In this document: positions 7,478 through 14,230 of the stretch, one piece after another
Layout: every line of letters starts with the position of its first letter
Position numbering within the stretch: position 1 is the stretch's first letter
Assembly: GCA_046724655.1 (NCBI GenBank)
Contig: JBKOWY010000009.1
Location: 1 to 47,137 of the forward strand
DNA from: JALZAA01 sp046724655
GTDB lineage: Bacteria > Actinomycetota > Acidimicrobiia > IMCC26256 > JACDBD01
Length of the DNA: 47,137 nt
Direction: 5' to 3'
Notes under the pieces: model-generated
Seen by the model: only the letters and a program-made list of their open reading frames with translations
Databases searched by the model: none
Told to the model about the DNA's origin: nothing
Made by a program: the position numbers and the translations under genes

Positions 7478-8656
7478 ATGAGGGAGCGCACCGGTGACGA
7501 CGCAGCGACGGGCAGTCGCTTCGAGCGCATCTGGCAGGTGCAGGACGGCCAGGTGGCGGCGGGGCGGATCGCCGGGTACGTCGCGGCCGTCCGTCTCGGC
7601 TCGGAAACGCACGTGCGCGCAGGCGGGAGGACTGCCCTCGAGTCGGCGAGCGCGCTGATGCGCGACGACACGCTGTTTCGCATCGCCTCGGTCACCAAGC
7701 CGATGGGAGGCGCGCTCACGCTCAGCCTCGTGCAGGACAGGGTGTTCGCGTTCGACGACCCGATCGCGCGCTGGTTGCCAGAGACGGCGAGGCCGCGCGT
7801 GCTCGTCGCGGCCGACGCACCGCTCGACCGCACCACCGAGGTACAGCGACCGATCACCATCCGCGACCTGCTGACGTGTACCGCCGGCTGGGGTGTGCCG
7901 ATGGAGGAGACGCCGCTGTTGAGCGCCATGATCGAGCGCGACGTTCATCCGCGCGCTTTGCCGCTCACGATGTCCGGCGACGAGTTCGTGGCGCGCGTCG
8001 CCGACCTCCCGCTCGCGTTCCAGCCGGGCGAGGGATGGCTGTACGACACCGGTATCAACCTGCTCGGTGTGCTGCTGGCCCGTGCCACCGGCTCATCGCT
8101 GTCCGAGGTGTTCGCCGAGCGCATCACGCGACCGCTGGGCATGACGTCCACGACTTTCGGAACGAGTGATGTCGACCGGCTGGCTACCGCGTACACGCCC
8201 GGCACCGACGGGCTCCAGGTGCTGGACCCGCCGGACGGCATGTTCGCTGGACCGGCCCCCTTCGAGGAGCTGAGCGGCGGACTGGTTTCCAACGTGCACG
8301 ACGTCCTGCGCTTCTACGCCGCGATGGCGGACGGCGGCGCACCGGTGTTGACCCCCGACTCCGTCGCGCTCATGACCACCGACGCGCTCACCGACCCGCA
8401 GCGCCAGTGGGCGCTCCCGATCGTCGGCCCCGGCGCGTCGTGGGCCCTGGGCACGGCGGTGGACGTCGAGGCCGCCGAGCCATGGATGGCGCCGGGCCGC
8501 TGGGGCTGGACCGGCGGGACGGGCACGACCGCGTACGTCGACGCCGCGCGCGGCACCGTGAGCGTGCTGTTGACCCAGCGCGAGATGACCGGCCCGCGGG
8601 ACAGCTTCGACGCGTTCTGGGCCGCGGTGGCAGCAGCGGCCGAACGCTCCCGTTGA
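7478..8656 (+). CDS. Serine hydrolase, beta-lactamase class C / esterase EstB family
   Basis: This 392-residue protein carries the class-C/DD-peptidase signature. The SxxK motif SVTK is near residue 71 (FRIASVTKPMGGAL). A tyrosine motif lies in GWLYDTGINLLGVLL near residue 188, corresponding to YxN/YxS. The C-terminal WGWTGGTGTTAYV replaces the KTG/HxG box. No signal peptide is seen, which is usual for the EstB-like esterase branch. Such enzymes hydrolyse esters or small amides rather than conferring resistance in most cases. ATG 7478 follows ggagggccg. Intact. Confidence 0.85.
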   Translation: MRERTGDDAATGSRFERIWQVQDGQVAAGRIAGYVAAVRLGSETHVRAGGRTALESASALMRDDTLFRIASVTKPMGGALTLSLVQDRVFAFDDPIARWLPETARPRVLVAADAPLDRTTEVQRPITIRDLLTCTAGWGVPMEETPLLSAMIERDVHPRALPLTMSGDEFVARVADLPLAFQPGEGWLYDTGINLLGVLLARATGSSLSEVFAERITRPLGMTSTTFGTSDVDRLATAYTPGTDGLQVLDPPDGMFAGPAPFEELSGGLVSNVHDVLRFYAAMADGGAPVLTPDSVALMTTDALTDPQRQWALPIVGPGASWALGTAVDVEAAEPWMAPGRWGWTGGTGTTAYVDAARGTVSVLLTQREMTGPRDSFDAFWAAVAAAAERSR

Positions 8657-8745
8657 GCAGCCAGACATTCACTCTTTACCGTGAGGCACCGGCAGAGTTG
8701 AGTCGATGGTCGTACCGGTGCCGGACCGCGCGGCGAGATAGAAGG

Positions 8746-9663
8746 ATGTCTGTGCGCACGCGGAAGCTCGGCTCGATCAGTCCGGCGGTGTCCGTCCTCG
8801 GGCTCGGTTCATGGGGATGTCGGACGTCTACGGCCCCGCCGATGAGAACGAGAGCATCGCCACGATGCACGCCGCCCTCGATGGGCGTGTGACGCTGCTC
8901 GACACGGGCGACTTCTACGGGATGGGCCACAACGAGTTGCTGATTCGTGACGCCCTGCGCGGCCGGACCCGCGACGACGTCGTTCTCAGCCACAAGTTCG
9001 GTGTGATGCGAGCCCCCGACCGCATGATCCTTGGGATCGACGCGCGGCCGGCTTCGGTCAAGAACTTCCTCACGTCCAGTCTGCGCCGCCTGGGACCGAT
9101 TACGTCGACGTCTACCGACCAGCGCGGTCGATCCCGCCGTGCCGATCGGCGGATGGTCTCGGCGCCGGCCTCGGAAAGTTTCGCGCGGTGTCGAGACCGA
9201 CATCCTCCCGACCTGTCGTGAGCTCGGTGTCGGGATCACCGCGTACGGCGTTTTGAGCCGTGGCCTTTTGAGTGGTCACTGGGCGCAGGACCAGCCACTC
9301 GCGCCGGGTGACTTCCGCGGTGCGAGCCCCCGATTCCGCGACGGGAACGTCGAGCACAATCTCGGTCTCGTGGAAGCATTGCGGGCGGTTACCGACGCGC
9401 GTGGTACGACGGTCGCTCAGCTCGCGATCGGCTGGGTCCTTTCACGTGGCGAGGACATCGTCCCGCTCGTGGGCGCGCGCCGGCGCGACCGGCTCGCCGA
9501 GGCGATCCCGGCAGTCGACCTCGACCTGACCGCCGACGACGTGGCCGCGATCGAGCAGGCCGTACCGTCCGGTTCGGCCGCAGGCGAGCGCTACGACGAA
9601 CGCCAGATGGCCATCCTCGACAGCGAGCGTGCGTCCCCGCCAGGCGCCAGCGGTGCTCCGTAG
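8746..9663 (+). pseudogene. Aldo/keto reductase, frameshifted with an internal deletion
   Basis: ATG 8746 sits directly after GAAGG. The start MSVRTRKLGSISPAVSVLGL is standard for AKR11-type reductases. Near 8808 the frame shifts to MGMSDVYGPADENESIATMH, which continues DTGDFYGMGHNELLIRDAL (catalytic Asp/Tyr region) to SLRRLG. Another shift near 9092 leads to VYRPAR and VDPAVPI. The next recognisable segment is VSRGVETDILPTCRELGVGI, so roughly 45 residues including strands 5-6 of the barrel are missing. The C-terminal part (TAYGVLSRGLLSGHW through DIVPLVGARRRDRLAEAI) is intact in one frame to 9663. It is unlikely to fold. Confidence 0.75.
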
Positions 9664-9705
9664 GCGCCGCCATCAAGGGAACCACGAACGATGACGGGGC
9701 CCGTG

Positions 9706-10259
9706 CTACGGCTTCGACCTATGTGTTGGATGACGCCTTAGAGTTCGCACCGAGGGGTGATCACACGTCGAATGACCGTTGCTCGCACGATCCGATTCGT
9801 GACACCGCCCAGTCAACAATCGGACGGACCGTGGTGCGCTAACTCCGCCCAAGGGCCGACCGCCGCTAATGCGGTCGACGCCAAAGCGCAGGACGAAGCC
9901 GGGCGGCGGATGGTCAATGGCCGGGAATCTCACCTCCGGCCCTAGGTAAACATGGGCGAGCCCTTGGAGCAGTTCGGCAGCACCGCCTTCGGTGACCGAG
10001 CGGTGCAGTGGGGGATGAGGTGCTGCTGGAGCCCGTTGGGCTGGACGACCTCGGACTCCATAGAGACCACCGCCCCCGGGTCGTGGCGCAGGTTCCGCAC
10101 CTTGACCCGCTCGTGGAGATGTCCTGAGACGAGTTCATCGCCGTCGAGTCCCATCCAGACGACGCTCACCTGAGGCGAGCCGTCGGCGTTGATTGTGACG
10201 ACATGGGCGAGGTGAGCTTCCGCCACCAGCGCCCGGACGCTTTCTGGGATGCCGACCAT
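9706..10259 (-). pseudogene. PPOX-class F420/FMN-dependent flavoprotein, frameshifted
   Basis: ATG at 10259 follows a Shine-Dalgarno (agggagg). The protein reads MVGIPESVRALVAEAHLAHV, VTINADGSPQVSVVWMGLDG, DELVSGHLHERVKVRNLRHD and MESEVVQPNGLQQHLIPHCT, the split-barrel pattern of the pyridoxamine-phosphate-oxidase-like, F420-binding family. A missing base near 9998 breaks the frame. The next frame gives VTEGGAAELLQGLAHVYLG and RFPAIDHPPPGFVLRFGVDR, ending in the ORF with stop at 9706. A normal member ends soon after ISGG; here about 45 extra residues follow, so the original stop may also be lost. Restoring one base would give a nearly normal enzyme. Confidence 0.7.
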
Positions 10260-10278
10260 CGCGCGCCTCCCTGGCGTA

Positions 10279-10440
10279 CTAGTCGAAGATTCCGCCGATC
10301 GAGAACAACCAGGCGAGGATCTCGAGCAACAGCAACACGAGTGCCACCTCGAGCGCCACCCTGATGCGTCGGACAAGTGGGCCGTTGGTCCTGCGGTCAT
10401 GTTCGGCGCGCAGTGCAAGGGCACGGTGCATCTCGGTCAT
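10279..10440 (-). CDS. Small single-pass membrane protein, unknown
   Basis: The short basic protein (53 residues from ATG 10440) is MTEMHRALALRAEHDRRTNG followed by a C-terminal membrane helix ALEVALVLLLLEILAWLFSI. An upstream GTG at 10518 is an alternative: it overlaps the stop of the amidohydrolase gene (GTGA), which would couple translation and give 79 residues. It probably belongs to the same transcript as that gene. I do not recognise a family. The tail-anchored topology is seen; function is unknown. Confidence 0.5.
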   Translation of the reverse strand: MTEMHRALALRAEHDRRTNGPLVRRIRVALEVALVLLLLEILAWLFSIGGIFD

Positions 10441-10514
10441 GGACCATTGCTGGGCGGCCTGGCAGCCGAGATCGACTTCAACGGCGTTTTGCGGCCAGCC
10501 GACACAAGCTCCAA

Positions 10515-11327
10515 TCACAGCTTGAAGACCCTCCTCGCGTTGCCGCCGAGGAACAGCTCGGTCGTCTCCTGGTCAAGCCCCAAATCCTCCAACCTCTCGA
10601 GACAGCGCTCAGCGGAGAGCATGGGCCAGTTCGTCCCGAACAACACGCGACTCCGCCCGCGCCCCCGCATGAACTGCGCGAACGCACCCGGCAGGCGATG
10701 CACCGCGTAGGCCGAAGTATCCACGTAGAAGTTCTGGTACTTCGTCGCCAATGAGATCACCTCGTCGACCCACGGATAGCCAACGTGCCCACCGACAACA
10801 ACGAGATCAGGGAACTCGAGAAGCACGCGATCGAGATACGGGATCGGCCGGCCCGGCTCCGACGGGCACAGGGGACCGGTATGGCCAATCTGCGTGCAGA
10901 ATGGAACGCCCAACTCGACGCATGCGGCATAGAGCGGGTAGTACCGACGGTCATCCGGCGGCAGGTCCCACACCCAGGGAACGATCCGCAGCGCAACGCA
11001 CCCCAGGTCATCGACGGCGTGTCGCAGCTCCCGGATCGCAGCGACAGGCCGCATCAGGTCGACAGACGCAACCCCGACGAAGCGGTCCGGATGACGTTTG
11101 ACGATCTCGGCCACCTCGTCGTTGTCGATCAACATCCCCCTCGGACTCGACCACGCGCACAACAACGCCACCGTGACCCCACCGACGTCCATCGCTTTCA
11201 AGGTGTGCTCCGCGGAAGCGAGGAGAGAACGCTCTTGACCCGTCCAGCGCAGCAAGGTTTCGAGCCACGGCTGAGCCATGAACCGCTCGGTCGGCACCTG
11301 CGCCCACGCGTCGATGACGTCGACCAT
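10515..11327 (-). CDS. Amidohydrolase family 2 (PF04909) metal-dependent hydrolase
   Basis: The 270-residue protein has an amidohydrolase-2 TIM barrel: start MVDVIDAWAQVPTERFM, GVTVALLCAWSSPRG, HPDRFVGVASVDLMRPVAAI, YPLYAACVELGVPFCTQIGH, LDRVLLEFPDLVVVGGHVGY and RVLFGTNWPM, corresponding to the conserved GHxG and the late catalytic FGTD-like segment. Here Asn replaces the usual Asp, and the first HxH is altered to DAW, so metal binding may be incomplete. Relatives include decarboxylases such as ACMSD and gamma-resorcylate decarboxylase; substrate here is unknown. Intact, first undamaged gene to the right of the decayed segment on this strand. Confidence 0.8.
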   Translation of the reverse strand: MVDVIDAWAQVPTERFMAQPWLETLLRWTGQERSLLASAEHTLKAMDVGGVTVALLCAWSSPRGMLIDNDEVAEIVKRHPDRFVGVASVDLMRPVAAIRELRHAVDDLGCVALRIVPWVWDLPPDDRRYYPLYAACVELGVPFCTQIGHTGPLCPSEPGRPIPYLDRVLLEFPDLVVVGGHVGYPWVDEVISLATKYQNFYVDTSAYAVHRLPGAFAQFMRGRGRSRVLFGTNWPMLSAERCLERLEDLGLDQETTELFLGGNARRVFKL

Positions 11328-11423
11328 AGAAACGAACGATACCGGCCGCTAGCTTCGCCGCCGCCGGATCCGTCGCGCCGACCCCACGCTCGGTAAAGGG
11401 CACACGGTCCGGCGTCAGATTGT

Positions 11424-11443
11424 GACCCTCGGGCGCGAGGGTC
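11424..11443. terminator. Perfect 8-bp stem, 4-nt loop
   Basis: gaccctcg / ggcg / cgagggtc. It is stable but has no T-tract on either strand and lies upstream of the start of the minus-strand amidohydrolase gene, so it may terminate an unseen transcript or be a structural remnant. Confidence 0.3.
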
Positions 11444-11610
11444 GGGCAGACGAGTGGCGTCGCCCCTAACAGGCCGCGGTCGTGAACGTCTCATCTCACA
11501 TCCTCATCAGGTGACGATCTCGACACGCTTATGCCGACCCGCCGAACGCCTCAGCGGCAAGACGGCTCATCTCATCGTGCGAAACGTCCCGGATATGTTG
11601 GGACCAGCGC

Positions 11611-11640
11611 GTCGCAGGTTCGGATCCTGCCGGGGGCGCA
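11611..11640 (+). other. tRNA-Arg-like 3'-end fragment (probable att scar)
   Basis: Bases 11614-11630 form a T-arm, gcagg / ttcggat / cctgc. They are followed by cgggggc (11631-11637), as in the 3' acceptor strand of actinobacterial tRNA-Arg genes starting gcccccg. No 5' half, D-arm or anticodon arm is present upstream. The T-loop carries G where the conserved A58 is expected. A tRNA 3' end without its gene is the classic residue of site-specific integration (attL/attR); no integrase gene is visible nearby. Confidence 0.5.
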
Positions 11641-11790
11641 ACGTTTCCGCACGTCAGGGCGTGATCCCGCCGCTGAGGCGGGTGGTTGACGACGTCAGGC
11701 CGCGATGAGTCCGCGAAGCCCAGGCGTGGAACCCGGACGACGGCCGCGGTGTATTGGGAGCGGAAATGGACCCGAACGTAAGGGGAGGTC

Positions 11791-12504
11791 ATGCGCGCTC
11801 TGCGGGTCATGCTTCTCGTCGCGTGCATCGCCGCTTCAACGTGTGGCAGTGCCCACGATGCAGCGCATACCAGGCCCAGCGATCGGATCGCCGTTCGCGG
11901 GCAGGCAACTCTCGACGGCGCGCCACTCGACGCCGAGTTTCTGGGTGCTGTCGTCCGTCGGGACGGACTGATTACGCCGTGTCAGGCGGACATCCCATCC
12001 GTCACGGGCGGTCGATATGAAATCAAGGTTCTTGCCCGGAGCGCCGGAAGCGGTTGCGGTCGGCGAGGCGCAGAGGTCTCGCTCTGGACCTACCTCGGTG
12101 AGACGAAGCTGTACAGCACTTCGGCCGTCGCATGGCCGAGGCGAGGGAAGGTGGCGAACTTCGACGCGCAATTCGCAACTGCCGTGCCCAATGGTGACGT
12201 TCCCGCGGTCACAGAACTCTCGGGCGAGGTATTCGATCGGAATGGTCAGCGACTGCCGCCCGGAACGCGGGTCGAGGCATACATTGGTGCAACGCGCTGC
12301 GGTGTTGCGTCCGTGCGGCGCGCCGGCGACAACTTCACCGGATTCGTCCTCTCGGTCGTCGGTCCGGACTCGATCAGCGGGTGCGCCGAGGGCGCGCAGA
12401 TCACGTTCCGCATCAACGGGCGACCGGCGGCTGAGACCACTCTCAACCGACTCACCGGCGGAGCCCCAGGAAGCGGCGGATCGTTCCGCTTGACGCGCTC
12501 CTAG
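11791..12504 (+). CDS. Secreted hypothetical protein with duplicated beta-type repeat
   Basis: ATG 11791 follows aaggggagg. Residues 1-20 (MRALRVMLLVACIAASTCGS) form a signal peptide; the Cys at 18 is not in a canonical lipobox. The mature part holds two similar units of about 90 residues. Unit 1 is VRGQATLDGAPLDAEFLGAV with GGRYEIKVL, GCGRRGAEVSLW. Unit 2 is LSGEVFDRNGQRLPPGTRVE with CGVASVRR, FTGFVLSVVGPDSISGC, EGAQITFRINGRPAAET. Each unit has two cysteines, probably a disulphide. This layout resembles extracellular carboxypeptidase-regulatory-like beta sandwiches. Function unknown; probably exported to the cell surface. Confidence 0.65.
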   Translation: MRALRVMLLVACIAASTCGSAHDAAHTRPSDRIAVRGQATLDGAPLDAEFLGAVVRRDGLITPCQADIPSVTGGRYEIKVLARSAGSGCGRRGAEVSLWTYLGETKLYSTSAVAWPRRGKVANFDAQFATAVPNGDVPAVTELSGEVFDRNGQRLPPGTRVEAYIGATRCGVASVRRAGDNFTGFVLSVVGPDSISGCAEGAQITFRINGRPAAETTLNRLTGGAPGSGGSFRLTRS

Positions 12505-12700
12505 CCACTAATGGTGCGCGCCGCTCTCTCGATGCAGATCCGTGCCGCGTGGCGTCCTCGTCGTTCAGTCGCCCGAGGCGCGATGACGACATCCATGCGC
12601 GACATGGCGTCGAGGACCTCGCGCTCGCGTGACAGCGCCCGCCGCTGTGACAGCGTCGCGGCCTCGTTCCACGCTCGCTCTGCTAGTTGGCAGAACCCCC
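12501..12700 (-). pseudogene. C-terminal protein fragment, unidentified
   Basis: The minus strand reads FCQLAERAWNEAATLSQRRA, LSREREVLDAMSRMDVVIAP, RATERRGRHAARICIERAAR, TISG and stop at 12501. The composition is protein-like, helical and basic. Its upstream end collides with the plus-strand capsid-like remnant around 12710, so the N-terminal part has been lost. I do not recognise the family. Confidence 0.3.
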
Positions 12701-12723
12701 GCACGCGCGAGGTAGCGGATGGT

Positions 12724-12918
12724 CGTGATGGCACCCTCGACCTGGGCCTCGTCCGGGACTCGACGCTTAACGCCACGAACGACTACCAGGTCTTCTCGGA
12801 GTCCTGGGAGTGCGTGGTCCCGAAGGTGATCGAGAGCCTGAAGATCACGAGCACCCTGTGTACGACGGGTGCGGGTGCGACCGACGCGTCGTCGAGCGCC
12901 TACTGCACCGCCTCCTGA
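12724..12918 (+). pseudogene. Remnant of phage major-capsid-like C-terminus, copy 2
   Basis: The plus-strand frame reads GTLDLGLVRDSTLNATNDYQ, VFSESWECVVPKVIESLKIT, STLCTTGAGA and ends AYCTAS, TGA 12916-12918. The phrase VRDSTLNxTNDYQxF is what I associate with the C-terminal region of HK97-fold major capsid proteins of actinobacteriophages, where this segment is followed by a short tail with cysteines. The N-terminal four fifths of such a protein is absent. Copy 1 at 2405-2533 shares FSESWE, VVPKVIESLK and the tail. Family call is from memory of the motif, not a search. Confidence 0.5.
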
Positions 12919-13166
12919 CATAGCTCGCGGTGCTGGCCGTGCCGTTCGCCCCTCGCGTCGATCGAGGCGGTGTTCCAGGCGGCGCGGCTGGCACCCGAAG
13001 CGTCGGCCGCCGTTCTCCTCCTTGGTGCGGCCGACCTGACCGGCTGGGTGACGCCCGGAGTGCCCGCCGCAGTACGCGGGTCCGGTTCGGCCCAGCAGGT
13101 CTCGGTCGCCGTCGCCCGCACATATTCCGGGCGGCCACGGCCGCGGCTCGCGTAGCGTCGTTGCCG

Positions 13167-13319
13167 ATGGCACGAGACCAGGAACCGCGCCCCGTGTACG
13201 TGACGCGCCCGCCGAAGCCCATCAGCCGGATGACCGACGAGGAGCGCCACGCCTGGGCGGTGGAGATCGTCAAGGCCATGCGCCGCAGGAGAGACGACCA
13301 GAGCACCGGACCTAACTGA
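13167..13319 (+). CDS. Small hydrophilic protein, hypothetical
   Basis: ATG 13167 opens a 50-residue protein: MARDQEPRPVYVTRPPKPIS, RMTDEERHAWAVEIVKAMRR, ending RRDDQSTGPN. A conserved-looking helix (MTDEERHAWAVEIVKAMRRR) follows a proline-rich start. The frame is open further upstream to 12930, but that part is arginine/proline shadow-like. There is no clear Shine-Dalgarno. It sits among phage-like remnants. Function unknown. Confidence 0.45.
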   Translation: MARDQEPRPVYVTRPPKPISRMTDEERHAWAVEIVKAMRRRRDDQSTGPN

Positions 13320-13819
13320 GTCTCGCTACCGCCGGATCGTGAAGATCCGAACGGCGATTAGCGCGACGAGCGCATCGACCCGTCCGACCGGCGCTCCATA
13401 CTACTCCGCTTTAGCGTCCACGTTCTGCACGGTGCGCGTTGCGTTCCCGGCCATCGCTTTAGCGTTAGCGTGTCTAGACCGACCCCGTACGACGGCTACC
13501 GACGACGCGAATGCGTCAGAACATGGGAAGGCCCCGAGTAGTCTTCGCTGCGTCGCAGCTCCGATCTCCTCGGGGCTCGCTTCCCATTCGGGTACTCCGT
13601 GCCGGTTCCCCGGCGGGCGGGGTGCCGGCTCCGTTGCGCCCCGGCTCTCTCACGCGGATCGGACCGACGCTCGATCGCCGACCGGCTCGTTTGGGCCCGT
13701 AATCCGGCGACAACTTTTCGGCCATCACCAGTGGCGGGCCCTCGTGACCGGTAAAGGCGAAGTTACGACCGCGCCATCAAATCGTCAAGGGTCTTTCGTC
13801 CCGCGGTACGTTCGGTTTC
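13320..13819 (+). other. 500-bp gene-free stretch containing a long imperfect hairpin
   Basis: No recognisable protein is seen. Its main feature is a 65-nt inverted repeat. atgggaag-gccccgag (13523-13538) pairs with ctcggggc-tcg-cttcccat (13569-13587), giving 16 bp with a 3-nt bulge. An inner hairpin, gctgc-gtc-gcagc, lies inside the 30-nt loop. The local composition (tta gcg, cta) is less GC-rich than surrounding DNA. A structured RNA, an inverted-repeat element end or a cassette-type recombination site are possible. Confidence 0.4.
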
Positions 13820-14185
13820 GTGCACGTGTCGCGCGCCCGCTTCGAAGAGCTCGTCGCCGACGCGCTCGATTCCATTCCGACCGATCTGGGCGCGCACATT
13901 GACAATGTCGTGGTCGTCGTCGAGGACTGGCCGACGCCCGAGCAGCTCGGAGGCAGGGCGGGCACGCTTCTGGGCCTGTACGAAGGCGTGAACCTCACGA
14001 ATCGCTCGCCGATCAACTACGCCGGTGTGATGCCGGACCGCGTGACGATCTTCCGAGGGCCGCTGAGCGAGCGGGCGAGCGACGAGGCGGACCTCGCCCA
14101 CCAGATTCGCGTCACCGTGATCCACGAGATCGCGCACCACTTCGGCATCGATGACCACCGGCTGCGGGAGCTGGGCTGGTCGTAA
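13820..14185 (+). CDS. Zincin-like metallopeptidase family protein (PF06262)
   Basis: This 121-residue protein starts at GTG 13820 (VHVSRARFEELVADALDSIP; GTG 13826 is an alternative). It has the minimal zincin layout: an acidic strand NVVVVVEDWPTPEQ, LLGLYEGVNLTNR, RVTIFRGPLS and the zinc motif HEIAHHFGIDD (HExxH with a distal Asp) close to the C-terminus, then RLRELGW. This family is near-universal in actinobacteria, often annotated metallopeptidase family protein; its substrate is not known. Intact. Confidence 0.85.
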   Translation: MHVSRARFEELVADALDSIPTDLGAHIDNVVVVVEDWPTPEQLGGRAGTLLGLYEGVNLTNRSPINYAGVMPDRVTIFRGPLSERASDEADLAHQIRVTVIHEIAHHFGIDDHRLRELGWS

Positions 14186-14230
14186 GCTTCCCGGCGCGAC
14201 GGCGCCATAGAAGAATGTCAAGGAGCACCG

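Larger units (their letters stand above)
11328..11790 (+). other. Gene-free stretch with hairpin and tRNA fragment
   Basis: This 463-bp gap lies between divergent genes. It contains a perfect hairpin at 11424-11443, a tRNA 3'-end fragment at 11611-11640 and, at its right end, the strong Shine-Dalgarno aaggggagg of the secreted protein gene. A minus-strand stretch near 11529-11605 reads WSQHIRDVSHDEMSRLAAEA and may be a protein fragment, but I cannot place it. Confidence 0.5.

Noticed and set aside
11529..11828. Minus-strand ORF ending WSQHIRDVSHDEM... next to the tRNA fragment
   Set aside because: I hoped for an integrase C-terminus, but there is no RHRY-type motif and the ORF overlaps the start of the secreted protein gene; kept only as a possible fragment.
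13339..13902. 187-residue plus-strand ORF across the hairpin region
   Set aside because: It overlaps the zincin gene in another frame and lacks motif, ribosome-binding site and coding-type composition.
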